Shown: piece after piece, positions 8,229-15,952 of the stretch
Numbering within the stretch: position 1 is the stretch's first letter
How the letters are laid out: each line of letters opens with the position of its first letter
Source of the DNA: Oscillospiraceae bacterium
GTDB taxonomy: Bacteria; Bacillota; Clostridia; Oscillospirales; Ruminococcaceae
Reading direction: 5' to 3'
Assembly: GCA_017550285.1 (NCBI GenBank)
Contig: JAFZPP010000044.1
Coordinates: 1-62,834 of the forward strand
Length of the DNA stretch: 62,834 nucleotides
Translations under genes and position numbers: made by a program
The notes under the pieces: model-generated
Database searches by the model: none
What the model was told of the DNA's origin: nothing
The model's input: only the letters and a program-made list of their open reading frames with translations

Positions 8229-8585
8229 TCAATATAATGCGCCCGGTTTTCCTTCACGAATTGCCTTCGGCTGTTCAATTTTCAACCCTTCCAGCAGCCA
8301 TCTGACCTGCTGCGGAGTAAGCAGTTTTGCTTCCATCTCACTGCGCGGCCATTGAAAACAGCCGTTGTCTAACCGCTTGTAAAGCAAAAGAAACCCGTCT
8401 GATTCCCAGAGGAGACATTTGATGCGATCCCGCCGTCTGCCGCAGAACAGAAACAGGGCGGTGCTGAACGGATCAAGGTTTAACTGACCTTGTATAATTG
8501 ATGCAAGTCCGTCGATTGAGCGGCGAAGGTCGGTATATCCGGTGATCAGATAGACCTGCTGACCGGCAGGAAGATCGTTCAGCAT
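8229..8585 (-). CDS. tnpB: IS66 accessory protein TnpB
   Basis: 118 residues of the IS66 Orf2 family: LPAGQQVYLITGYTDLRRSIDGLA at the start, then DPFSTALFLFCGRRRDRIKCLLWESDGF and the RLDNGCFQWP segment. This is the full family length. Its role in IS66 transposition is required but biochemically obscure. It ends about 90 bases upstream of tnpC on the same strand. The frame is intact, unlike tnpC, so this copy of the IS can only move if tnpC is supplied from elsewhere. Confidence 0.92.
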   Translation of the reverse strand: MLNDLPAGQQVYLITGYTDLRRSIDGLASIIQGQLNLDPFSTALFLFCGRRRDRIKCLLWESDGFLLLYKRLDNGCFQWPRSEMEAKLLTPQQVRWLLEGLKIEQPKAIREGKPGALY

Positions 8586-8674
8586 AACGCATACGAGATT
8601 CTCCGATTCGGAAGGCTTTGTATATTCGGCAAGCTACAGACCGGGTTACATCACAGTCACTCCGTAATACAAAC

Positions 8675-8712
8675 AGCCCTGCACACCATAGCGGTTGCAG
8701 GGCTTAGTTTTT
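8675..8712 (+). terminator. Hairpin terminator beside the IS66
   Basis: AGCCCTGCA (8675-8683) pairs with 8696-8704, followed on the plus strand by TAGTTTTT. It lies in the 212-bp gap (8586-8797) between tnpB and the small gene at 8798, in which I see no gene. Confidence 0.5.
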
Positions 8713-8797
8713 ATCAGGTATTATTTTGTTACCTTTTATATAGAGTCTCATACCCAGCACGAGGCTACTAAGTGATCATCGCCACTCAACGTTTTTA

Positions 8798-9013
8798 TCA
8801 CGAATCCCCAAGGTACTTCTCAATGATATTCATGACCAGTTCAGTCCGCTTTTCGCCCATGCCACTGATTGCACGGATTTCCTTTTCCAGATCTCTCAGA
8901 TCAATAGGTGTGCATAGGTTCTGCGCATAACGAACCAAAAAGTTGTTTAGTTCCTCACGGCTCATCTTCTTGATTTGCCGGTATGTATCCCGGTCGATTG
9001 CCTTCTGCTCCAT
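8798..9013 (-). CDS. Small hypothetical protein downstream of the serpin
   Basis: 71 residues, mostly helical and charged, with no TM or signal peptide. A short ISGMGEKRTELV turn looks like a helix-hairpin-helix, but one such motif is weak evidence of DNA binding. Ribosome site GAGGAG precedes ATG 9013 by 8 bases. It starts 39 bases after the serpin stop on the same strand, so the two are probably cotranscribed. Function unknown. Confidence 0.6.
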   Translation of the reverse strand: MEQKAIDRDTYRQIKKMSREELNNFLVRYAQNLCTPIDLRDLEKEIRAISGMGEKRTELVMNIIEKYLGDS

Positions 9014-9052
9014 AAAAATCTCCTCTTTCTCAAACAGTATTGCCGCATCGGC

Positions 9053-10153
9053 TCACAGGTTCTGCAGAATTCCGATAAAAAGCGGCAGATTGGTCTCGGT
9101 GTCAAGAATCATGAACACGAACGGTCGGTTCAATATCACGTATTTTCTGTCAATCGGCATCGCGCAGCCGGCAGCGGCGAGCATTGCCGTCACCGCAGCA
9201 GCGCGGGTGCCCTTCGGGTCAATTTCAATATGCGTCTTTTGCAGAATGCTGTCAATTTTCAGCGGCTCCTCCGTGATGCCGGAGAAGTCCGCGTTCTGCG
9301 CGAAAGCCTGCGTCATGCCCATTTCCGCGAGAATCGGTTTCAGCTCCGCAGAAAAATCGGTTTGGAAAACCGGTATGCCCGCCCGGACGTCCGCATACCG
9401 CCGCGTTTCGAGAATGTGCCGCAGCCGCTGAGGCGTGAGCGACATCGCGTATTCCGCCGCAGAGAGTCCCTCCTCCGGCAGAAGCGCCGCAAATGCGTAC
9501 GAATGACCGCGGTAATGCTTCAGAAATCCCTCGGCGCGGCCGTCGGAGAGATAACTGTTCTCATGGGAGAACATCATTTTTGTCTCCTGCTGTCTGCCTC
9601 TGAAGTCCGTAAACTGTTCTGTCTGAATATCGTCATCTTTGTAAAGCACTTCCCATTTCGCGTCAAACAGCACGGCGTTGATGATGCACAGCCGCAGGTC
9701 GGGGGAAAGCGTCCGCAGGATCTCCGGAATCATGCCGTCCGTATTTCTGCTGCACCATGCGTTGATTTCCCGCACGGTCGAATCATCAAAAGGGGCGGTG
9801 AAGATCTCCGCGCCGGACTGCTTCAGGAATACCTCCCGAACGCGCAGTCCCTCGCGGATCCAAACGGAATCCGCTGTTTTCAGGCGGCATTCTTCGCTCT
9901 CCGGCAGCGCGTTTTTCCAATCGGAAAGCGCGCTCTGCAGGTCCCGGAGCGGAAGTCCGCCGAGTGCCTGTTCCATGCCGGCAAGCGTTTCGCCCTTTGC
10001 TCCCCCTGCCGCAAGCGCGAGTGCCAGCGCCGCGGACAGCGGGGAAACAAGGACATTTTCATTTTTGCAGGAAGCGAGCCCGCGCTGAAACAGCTCCAGA
10101 GAAAACTTCGTATGTGCGTCTGAAAAGAGATTGCTTCCATTCTGAGTATCCAT
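9053..10153 (-). CDS. Serpin-family protease inhibitor
   Basis: A 366-residue serpin: FSLELFQRGL at the start, the breach and shutter segments NAVLFDAKWE and FKGT-like strands, the hinge of the reactive loop as GTRAAAVTAM near 330, then the serpin signature RPFVFMI. The hinge is rich in small residues, as in inhibitory serpins, although the canonical Glu of GTEAAA is Arg here. There is no signal peptide and no dockerin, so it probably acts in the cytoplasm or leaves by another route. AAAGGAG precedes ATG 10153. It follows the resolvase by 15 bases, hinting at arrival with mobile DNA. The target protease is unknown. Confidence 0.93.
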   Translation of the reverse strand: MDTQNGSNLFSDAHTKFSLELFQRGLASCKNENVLVSPLSAALALALAAGGAKGETLAGMEQALGGLPLRDLQSALSDWKNALPESEECRLKTADSVWIREGLRVREVFLKQSGAEIFTAPFDDSTVREINAWCSRNTDGMIPEILRTLSPDLRLCIINAVLFDAKWEVLYKDDDIQTEQFTDFRGRQQETKMMFSHENSYLSDGRAEGFLKHYRGHSYAFAALLPEEGLSAAEYAMSLTPQRLRHILETRRYADVRAGIPVFQTDFSAELKPILAEMGMTQAFAQNADFSGITEEPLKIDSILQKTHIEIDPKGTRAAAVTAMLAAAGCAMPIDRKYVILNRPFVFMILDTETNLPLFIGILQNL

Positions 10154-10168
10154 ATTCAGTCTCCTTTA

Positions 10169-10747
10169 CTACTTGATTTCGAGTCGCTTCACAATCCGGT
10201 AAAACCGGTTCGGCTTTATGTTAAGTTTCTGCATGGTTTCCCGTGCAGTCTGTTCGCCGCGCTTCCATTTAGCACATTCTTCCCGGAACCGTGCTTCATC
10301 GAACGGGATCGGTTGCCTTCCTTTATACTTTCCGTTCTGTTTGGCAATCTCAATACCTTCGCGCTGGCGTTGCAAGATCGTGGAACGTTCCAGCTCTGCC
10401 AGAGCTGCGAAGACAGTCAGCATAAATTTACCTTGCGGTGTATCTGTATCCAGATTCTCTTTCATACTTATCAGACCAACACCTTTATCAGTGAGATCCT
10501 GCACGATTTGCAGCATGTCCTTCGTGCTGCGTGCAAGGCGGGAGAAGTCAGATACCACGACAACATCGCCCTCGCGCACATAATCTAGCATAGCTTTCAG
10601 TTGCGGACGATTCATGTTCTTCCCGCTGCACTTGTCGATAAACGTCTTGGAGATCGATTCGCGGAATGATCGGAACGATTCAAGCTGTCGGGCTTCGTTC
10701 TGTTCTTCGGTCGATACTCGTGCATAGCCGATATAGGTCTTTTGCAT
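10169..10747 (-). CDS. Serine recombinase (resolvase/invertase family)
   Basis: 192 residues. The N-terminal catalytic domain starts YIGYARVSTEEQN with the nucleophile Ser of RVST near residue 11, followed by the conserved VVVSDFSRLARST with both Arg residues. The long E helix around FAALAELERSTILQRQREGI and a C-terminal helix-turn-helix (ARETMQKLNIKPNRFYRIVKRL) complete the family length. AAAGGGGG precedes ATG 10747. It would cut and rejoin DNA at short crossover sites. A diverged 5' fragment of the same gene is at 11544-11720. I did not identify the res or inversion sites. Confidence 0.92.
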   Translation of the reverse strand: MQKTYIGYARVSTEEQNEARQLESFRSFRESISKTFIDKCSGKNMNRPQLKAMLDYVREGDVVVVSDFSRLARSTKDMLQIVQDLTDKGVGLISMKENLDTDTPQGKFMLTVFAALAELERSTILQRQREGIEIAKQNGKYKGRQPIPFDEARFREECAKWKRGEQTARETMQKLNIKPNRFYRIVKRLEIK

Positions 10748-10793
10748 GATCTGTCCCCCTTTACCTTTTAAATATAGTATATGAGCGCATTTA

Positions 10794-11153
10794 TCACGGG
10801 AAATCTTCTGGAATGCCTATTTTCAACGCCATTCCTGCCGATATAGATAAATTGCTATAGTATTTTTGTAACCCTGTTTTAACTGACATTTCAGAAATCT
10901 CTTTTAATACCTGTTTACATTTTTCCGGGTAGCAGTGATAAAGTAAACCGGCAATATCACGTCTGTAAGATACATTGTCACTATCTAATAGTGGTAATAA
11001 TTCATCTTGCCTTCCAGCATCAATTGCCCTTCTTGCATATTTACACATTATATCAAAATACTTATTGTACTGCCTTATAGATTTTCCTTTTATTAATATT
11101 TCATCTCTTTTTTTCAAGGCTTCAACTACATACTCAACATCGTCTTTTCCCAT
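10794..11153 (-). CDS. Small helical (DUF2019/HEAT-like) protein, copy 2
   Basis: 119 residues, all-helical, with MCKYARRAIDAGRQDELLPLLDSDNVSYRRDIAGLLYHCYPEKC and the terminal GIPEDFP. It is a paralogue of the equally long protein at 11188-11547, sharing the KYAR-ID-R-EL-P-L, YPEKC/FPEKC and GIP-DFP blocks. The pattern resembles DUF2019-type HEAT-repeat proteins, sometimes found among immunity proteins, but I have no functional evidence. GAGGT precedes ATG 11153. It lies 34 bases after its paralogue and 46 bases before the resolvase. Confidence 0.65.
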   Translation of the reverse strand: MGKDDVEYVVEALKKRDEILIKGKSIRQYNKYFDIMCKYARRAIDAGRQDELLPLLDSDNVSYRRDIAGLLYHCYPEKCKQVLKEISEMSVKTGLQKYYSNLSISAGMALKIGIPEDFP

Positions 11154-11187
11154 TTTTACACTTACCTCATTTTACCATAGCAGTTTA

Positions 11188-11547
11188 TCACGGAAAATCT
11201 TTTGGTATTCCGTATTTCAAACTATTAGATGCAGATGCACCGATAGTTGTTAAATGTTTGGGTAGTCCAGTTGCGATAGTCATCTCAGAAACTTCTTTAA
11301 TGATTGGATGGCATTTTTCAGGAAAAGAATTATACAGAATGCATGCAACTTCGTAACGGATCATCAGACTCTTGTGATTTAAATATGGAATAAGTTCCTC
11401 TGCACGATTTGCATCAATAAGTGCTCTTGCATATTTTATCATCTGTCTGAAATTATAATTGTATTTTGAAGTTGACCCATTATTTAGCAAAATAGATTCC
11501 ATCTTATTGCAGCATTCAATTAATTTTTGCACATTGTCAACTTTCAT
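11188..11547 (-). CDS. Small helical (DUF2019/HEAT-like) protein, copy 1
   Basis: 119 residues, the same length as its paralogue downstream, with MIKYARALIDANRAEELIPYL, YNSFPEKC and the terminal GIPKDFP. The start is placed at ATG 11547 because GAGAGG lies 6 bases upstream and this ATG overlaps the stop of the resolvase fragment as ATGA. Translation is therefore probably coupled to the fragment. Tandem duplication with divergence suggests selection for diversity, as seen with immunity genes; that is inference. Confidence 0.65.
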   Translation of the reverse strand: MKVDNVQKLIECCNKMESILLNNGSTSKYNYNFRQMIKYARALIDANRAEELIPYLNHKSLMIRYEVACILYNSFPEKCHPIIKEVSEMTIATGLPKHLTTIGASASNSLKYGIPKDFP

Positions 11548-11720
11548 AAACAACCTCTCAGAGGGTTCTTATACTGCGGACGGTTCATGTTCTTGCCGCT
11601 GCACTTGTCAATGAACGTCTTGGAGATCGGTTCGCGGAATGTCCGGAAGGATTCAAGCTGCCGGGCTTCGTTCTGGTCTTCGGTTGATACTCTTGCATAG
11701 CCAATGTAAACTTTTGCCAT
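11544..11720 (-). pseudogene. 5' fragment of a serine recombinase gene
   Basis: It starts MAKVYIGYARVSTEDQN, runs in parallel with the first 49 residues of the full recombinase (10169-10747) up to GKNMNRPQ, then switches to YKNPLRGCL and stops. AAGGAAGGTG lies before ATG 11720. The stop overlaps the start of the next gene (ATGA), so the fragment may still serve as a translated leader. The rest of the catalytic domain is absent from the window. Confidence 0.75.
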
Positions 11721-11981
11721 GGGATCACCTTCCTTTTCGGAATCTGCACCACACTTTGACAATAAATGCAGTGCCTAACGGAAAGAAAAGTTATATCAAT
11801 AGGGTAAACCCTAAAGACATGCTCAAAACATACTATAAACTGTGTCATATAAGTTCGGTTTTATATTTCGGGATATGTCATAAATGGAAGCATATCCTAT
11901 CAACACACAACCCATTCATTATCGTATAATTGAAGCCTAATCTAAAGCATTTTATTCAATATTTGCAGACACACCTGATGG

Positions 11982-12479
11982 TCAACATAATATATATACT
12001 GTCTCTGTGCTGCGTAAAAACGGACCGTGTTCTTCATAGTGACGTTCTTCGCACACGCCGCCGTAGCTCTGGACCTCTATGACACATGGACCGCCCCCGT
12101 GCAAAGAGACGCAGTTTTCGCGTTTTAGTTCGGATACATGGCTGTACTCATATTGTTCAAAGCCCCAAAATCCGCCGATTGCTGCCGCAGCAGCCCAGAG
12201 TGTACACAGAATTATTTTGACCGGTTTCAATTTGATATGAAGAATGATTTGCAGCAGTCCAGCCGCAGCGCCGAAGGCAATGAGCAATGTCACTGGTTCG
12301 CGTATCCAGACGCGCAGCTCCAGATCCCTCCCGACCAGTTTTTCCGTGATGTATACAAATACTGCAAACAGAATCGCTGTCCAGAACAGAATGCATTTTG
12401 TTAGCTTCAGCGCTATTTCCTTCAAGGTTTTCAGCAACATGCCGGAAGTTTTATCCGAGCTGTTCTCTTTTTGTTCCAT
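11982..12479 (-). CDS. Membrane protein of unknown function
   Basis: 165 residues with three hydrophobic helices (about 28-47, 63-82, 88-107), then a soluble C-terminal tail of about 55 residues containing HGGGPC and three Cys. A weak GAGAG lies before ATG 12479. I recognise no family. It is flanked by intergenic DNA: 11763-11981 holds no gene I can see, and a strong hairpin follows its promoter side. Confidence rests on length and membrane pattern. Confidence 0.5.
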   Translation of the reverse strand: MEQKENSSDKTSGMLLKTLKEIALKLTKCILFWTAILFAVFVYITEKLVGRDLELRVWIREPVTLLIAFGAAAGLLQIILHIKLKPVKIILCTLWAAAAAIGGFWGFEQYEYSHVSELKRENCVSLHGGGPCVIEVQSYGGVCEERHYEEHGPFLRSTETVYILC

Positions 12480-12598
12480 CTGCGATTTCTCTCCTCATCT
12501 CACAGAAAGGCTTATTATTAATAGTATAGCAGATTTCATTGAATCATACAATAGCTTTTCTGAAATATAATGCCGATAGGATCTTTCTTATTATAAAG

Positions 12599-12633
12599 CA
12601 CAGAGGAAGTCTCATTGCGAGGCTTCCTCTGTG
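12599..12633 (-). terminator. Terminator of the NPCBM-dockerin gene
   Basis: CACAGAGGAAG (12599-12609) pairs with 12623-12633. Four more pairs bring the stem to 15 bp with a 5-base loop, followed on the minus strand by GCTTTATAAT. It lies 31 bases after the stop at 12664. Confidence 0.7.
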
Positions 12634-12663
12634 TTGAAACGAATCACTCAAAGGTGCTAACTT

Positions 12664-15240
12664 TTATGATTTATTCTTGCCGAGCAAAGCATCCCATGTG
12701 GTAGGAATACCGGAAACCGTGTTGTTGACATAGTAAATCAGAATCATCTGCGCATCTTCCACAGAGACAGTCTTGTCCCCGTTGACATCTGCTGCCTGTG
12801 ACTGCTCCTCTGTCAAACCGCTGTCCAGTCCTGCCATGGATTGCACATATGCGATCAGAGCAAGCTGGGCATCCTCAACGCTGATTTCACCGTCTCCGTT
12901 TACGTCACCGGTCATGACCTCCGTCTGGGGCTCCGCAAAAGCAATTTCAGCGAGTGCATAGCTGTCATCACGGTTTGCTGTTACAACGAGCTCAAGAACA
13001 GATCCGTTTACGGTGTTAAAGACATAGTCGCTGACAGTCATGTCCTTAGTCAGCGTAATCTTCTTGATCTCCTTATTGTCAAGCATAACGCGCAGAACCG
13101 ATTCCCCTGTTCCGGTTCCTTTTACAAAACCGAGTTTTGCAGTCACAGCACCGACATGTTCGACGTTGAAGGAGATGCGGTTTTCAGTTGCCTGAGAATA
13201 TGACGCTCCGCCCTGGAAGACGATACCCTGTCCGGATGCCTTATCTCCCACGGAAAAGGTCTTGGATGTATCCTCGCCGGTGTAAATGACTGTGCTGACC
13301 GGATTGAATCCTTCTTTCAGCATCTGAACGGGCTCTTCATATTTCGGGATATGGCAATCCAGCTCCGCCTGTTTGTCATCAAAAGCCACATTGCCGAAAC
13401 CGTATGCGGCATCCGAATTGCGCACAACAACAAAAATCAGAACATCTGTATCCTTTACATCCAGTTCGTACTTTTTGAGCGGCATTGCTGCACTCAGACT
13501 GATCGTTTCATCTTCGCTTTTGACATTATCGCGGTAGATATATACAGTCGCATCCTTCAGCGCCGTATTATCAATATGTCCTGCGGTAAACGAGAGCTTG
13601 CTGATTTTCTCCGTATTGAAGGTGATTCGTGAAGTGTTTGTCGTATTGTAGCTTGCACCGCCGGAACAGATGATACCCTGATAATAGGTTCTGCCGTTCA
13701 TTTTAAAGGATTTGCTCTTGTCGGTGGCGCTGCAAACAGACGACAGATCGTGGTTGAAACCTGCATCCAGCAGCTTTTCTGCGGATGCATAGGAAGGAAC
13801 GGTGTGCTTCACGGCAGATTCTTTTTCATCCGCAGAAATATCTGCAAATGCATAAGCAGAGTCTGCACTGCGTTCGACATAAAACCGCAGCACCTTGGTA
13901 TCTGCAACATCCAGCGTGTAATCCTTCAGCTTCATGGTGCTGTTCAGCGAAATTGTCGCCGCCTCGTCCTTGACATTATCGCGGTAGACTGTCACGGTTG
14001 CATCCTTTCGCGTGGTATTGTCAATATGGCCGGCTGTAAATTTCAGCGTCTTGTAGTTTTCGACGTTCAGTGAAACAAGAGATTCATTGGTCTGATTGTA
14101 GCTTGCGCCGCCTGAAAACATCATTCCCTGATAATAGGTTCTGCCATTCATTTTGAAAGATGTACTTTTATCATCTTTTGTGTAATAGCTGCAATTAAAG
14201 CTGTTGAACATACTGCTGAGGAGCTGTTCCGGCGTACCGGCAGCAGGGATGACACAAGGGATCGCAGCCTCTTTGTCATCTGCTGCAAAATTTGCCAGCG
14301 CATATGCAGCTTCTCCCGGGCACTCTGTCCGGATCATCAGGCATTTGGTATCCGTAACGTCCAGTTCAATATCTTTCAGCGGCATACCGGGTGTCAGTGC
14401 AATATCTTCTGATTCTTCATGTACATTGTCACGATAGAACTGCAAGGTTGCATTTTTTCTGACCGTGTTGTCAACATGTCCTGCCGTGAAGCGGAGCTTT
14501 TTGATGTTCTCCGTATTGACGGTAAAGATCGAGACATAGTTTATATTATAGCTGCCGCTGTCGGTAAACATCACACCCTGATAGTAGGTTCTGCCGTTCA
14601 TTTTGAAGGATTTGCTTTTATCTTCGGCGGTATAGAGGGAAGCATACTGTCTGTTGTAGCCTGCATCCAGCATCTTTTCCGGTGTCTCGTATTTCGGTGC
14701 GGAAGCAGGCGCAGACAGCTTGCTTCCGTCAACAGAAACATCACCGATGCCGTAATCCGCACCTCCGGTTGCCTTGACAGTAAAAGTCACGGTTTTGGCA
14801 TCTGAAACATCCAGCGTATATTCTTTGACGGTCATATTGTATGAAAGCGGAATACTGTCTGTTTCTGTTTCATCCTTCATAATGATGAGTGTTCCGTTAC
14901 TGAGCTTTGCGTTGTCGAGATGCCCGATCATAAAATGCAGCGATTTGACCGCAGAGACATCGTACTGGATTGATGCAACGGTTTCGGTTGAATAATAAGA
15001 AGGAAGCCCCTTAAACAGAATTCCCTGTCTGAATGTGCGTCCGCTCATCTTGAAAGAGTCATTTTTGACACTATCATAGATCACTGTGTTTTTCGCATCA
15101 GTACCGGTACTGATCCATTCTTTTTCGGGCGTTTCCGCTTCAGCCTGAACAGATGCAGCACAGGCAGGAAGACTGATCGGTTGAATGGCAGCAGTGCTGC
15201 ACATCATTACAGCCATGGCGACGACAAAGCTCTTTTTCAT
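12664..15240 (-). CDS. Secreted protein with five NPCBM-like repeats and a dockerin
   Basis: 858 residues. A signal peptide (MKKS, hydrophobic core, cleavage near PACAA, residue 29) is followed by five repeats of about 145 residues. Each carries SFKMNGRTYYQG or a variant, a central FTAGHIDNT, a YRDNV strand and a final AYGFGN-like block, as in NPCBM/NEW2 carbohydrate-binding domains. The last repeat is the most diverged. Residues 779-858 are a type I dockerin with two calcium loops (DVNGDGEISVEDAQ and DVNGDKTVSVEDAQ). No catalytic module is present, so it is probably a non-enzymatic binding component attached to a cohesin scaffold. A consensus promoter and a terminator frame it as a single-gene unit. 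Confidence 0.85.
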   Translation of the reverse strand: MKKSFVVAMAVMMCSTAAIQPISLPACAASVQAEAETPEKEWISTGTDAKNTVIYDSVKNDSFKMSGRTFRQGILFKGLPSYYSTETVASIQYDVSAVKSLHFMIGHLDNAKLSNGTLIIMKDETETDSIPLSYNMTVKEYTLDVSDAKTVTFTVKATGGADYGIGDVSVDGSKLSAPASAPKYETPEKMLDAGYNRQYASLYTAEDKSKSFKMNGRTYYQGVMFTDSGSYNINYVSIFTVNTENIKKLRFTAGHVDNTVRKNATLQFYRDNVHEESEDIALTPGMPLKDIELDVTDTKCLMIRTECPGEAAYALANFAADDKEAAIPCVIPAAGTPEQLLSSMFNSFNCSYYTKDDKSTSFKMNGRTYYQGMMFSGGASYNQTNESLVSLNVENYKTLKFTAGHIDNTTRKDATVTVYRDNVKDEAATISLNSTMKLKDYTLDVADTKVLRFYVERSADSAYAFADISADEKESAVKHTVPSYASAEKLLDAGFNHDLSSVCSATDKSKSFKMNGRTYYQGIICSGGASYNTTNTSRITFNTEKISKLSFTAGHIDNTALKDATVYIYRDNVKSEDETISLSAAMPLKKYELDVKDTDVLIFVVVRNSDAAYGFGNVAFDDKQAELDCHIPKYEEPVQMLKEGFNPVSTVIYTGEDTSKTFSVGDKASGQGIVFQGGASYSQATENRISFNVEHVGAVTAKLGFVKGTGTGESVLRVMLDNKEIKKITLTKDMTVSDYVFNTVNGSVLELVVTANRDDSYALAEIAFAEPQTEVMTGDVNGDGEISVEDAQLALIAYVQSMAGLDSGLTEEQSQAADVNGDKTVSVEDAQMILIYYVNNTVSGIPTTWDALLGKNKS

Positions 15241-15315
15241 GTTTGATTTCCTTTCTGAAAGTAAGATAAAATCTCAATCACAATCATGCTTTCTTGCGGC
15301 AGATTGAATGGTGCT

Positions 15316-15344
15316 ATTATACCACATTTTTATGGCGATGTCAA
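15316..15344 (-). promoter_or_regulatory. Promoter of the NPCBM-dockerin gene
   Basis: On the minus strand TTGACA (15339-15344) and TATAAT (15316-15321) are 17 bases apart. The start codon is about 75 bases downstream. Positions 15345-15469 contain nothing further that I recognise. Confidence 0.85.
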
Positions 15345-15469
15345 CAAAAAGCATTCTGCGTTCATGTGCAATATTACCAGTATATAGGTAAAACGGGGGT
15401 ATCATTGCTCTCCTGCTTCTGTTATGAAGTCGGTATCATATTTCAGTTCATTCACCAACAAGAACTCTG

Positions 15470-15757
15470 TTACTTCTCTTCAGGGATGAAATGATACTTC
15501 TCCATGTCTTCTTTGATCAGACGTTTAATATAAACATGCAGGGTTTCACCATGTCTTTCAGCAAACTCTCGATACCATTCCGGAAATGACATATCTTCCG
15601 CAATAAGACGATTGATATACGCATTCAAGCTTTCGCCGTGACTCACTGCAAATTCTCGGTATATCGCTTTTTTTCCCGCAGAAAATGTTGCCGTAAAGCG
15701 ATCATATTTCTCTGCGATAAACTGATTCTGATACTGAAACTGTTTTTTCTGGCTCAT
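15470..15757 (-). CDS. Ribbon-helix-helix (Arc-type) transcriptional repressor
   Basis: 95 residues from ATG 15757; an earlier in-frame ATG at 15793 lies inside the promoter and is not used. Residues 14-50 (KYDRFTATFSAGKKAIYREF, then GESLNAYINRLIAEDM) have the strand-helix-helix pattern of Arc/MetJ-fold antitoxin-like proteins. The second half (PEWYREFAERHGETLHVYIKRLIKEDM) repeats the helix-helix part, an internal duplication. Its promoter and the divergent promoter each carry a near-identical 16-bp palindrome (15799-15814, 15854-15869), so it very likely represses both. I found no toxin-like motif in the divergent gene. Confidence 0.75.
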   Translation of the reverse strand: MSQKKQFQYQNQFIAEKYDRFTATFSAGKKAIYREFAVSHGESLNAYINRLIAEDMSFPEWYREFAERHGETLHVYIKRLIKEDMEKYHFIPEEK

Positions 15758-15781
15758 AATATCACGCCCTTTCTCTTCTAT

Positions 15782-15814
15782 ATTATACCACAAATCTGAA
15801 TATTACGCAATATT
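15782..15814 (-). promoter_or_regulatory. Repressor promoter with overlapping operator O1
   Basis: On the minus strand TTGCGT (15805-15810) and TATAAT (15782-15787) are 17 bases apart. The near-perfect palindrome AATATTACGCAATATT (15799-15814) covers the -35. It matches operator O2 in the divergent promoter, with centres 55 bp apart. Confidence 0.75.
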
Positions 15815-15849
15815 GAAATAATAAAACATATAAATTGACCTCTCTGCTA

Positions 15850-15878
15850 TTGACATATTACGTAATATGTGCTATAAT
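15850..15878 (+). promoter_or_regulatory. Consensus promoter with operator O2 in the spacer
   Basis: TTGACA (15850-15855), a 17-base spacer and TATAAT (15873-15878) drive the gene at 15953. The spacer holds the perfect 16-bp palindrome CATATTACGTAATATG (15854-15869), placed so that a bound repressor would block RNA polymerase. Confidence 0.85.
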
Positions 15879-15952
15879 AACTGCAAGGAAGGCAGCTGTC
15901 CTTTCGATGAATATCAAACATTCTGACTCGCTTTTTGAAAGGAGCGTTTATC

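Larger units (their letters stand above)
6192..8585 (-). mobile_element. IS66-family insertion sequence, interrupted by a small element
   Basis: It contains tnpB (8229-8585) and tnpC (6192-8136) in the usual order on the minus strand. I found no recognisable tnpA upstream of tnpB, so the element is either a tnpA-less subtype or truncated. Exact terminal inverted repeats were not identified; the limits given are those of the coding region. It abuts the 3' end of the McrC remnant. Confidence 0.75.

Noticed and set aside
15758-15793. Earlier ATG at 15793 for the RHH repressor
   Set aside because: It lies within the -10 region of the repressor's own promoter.
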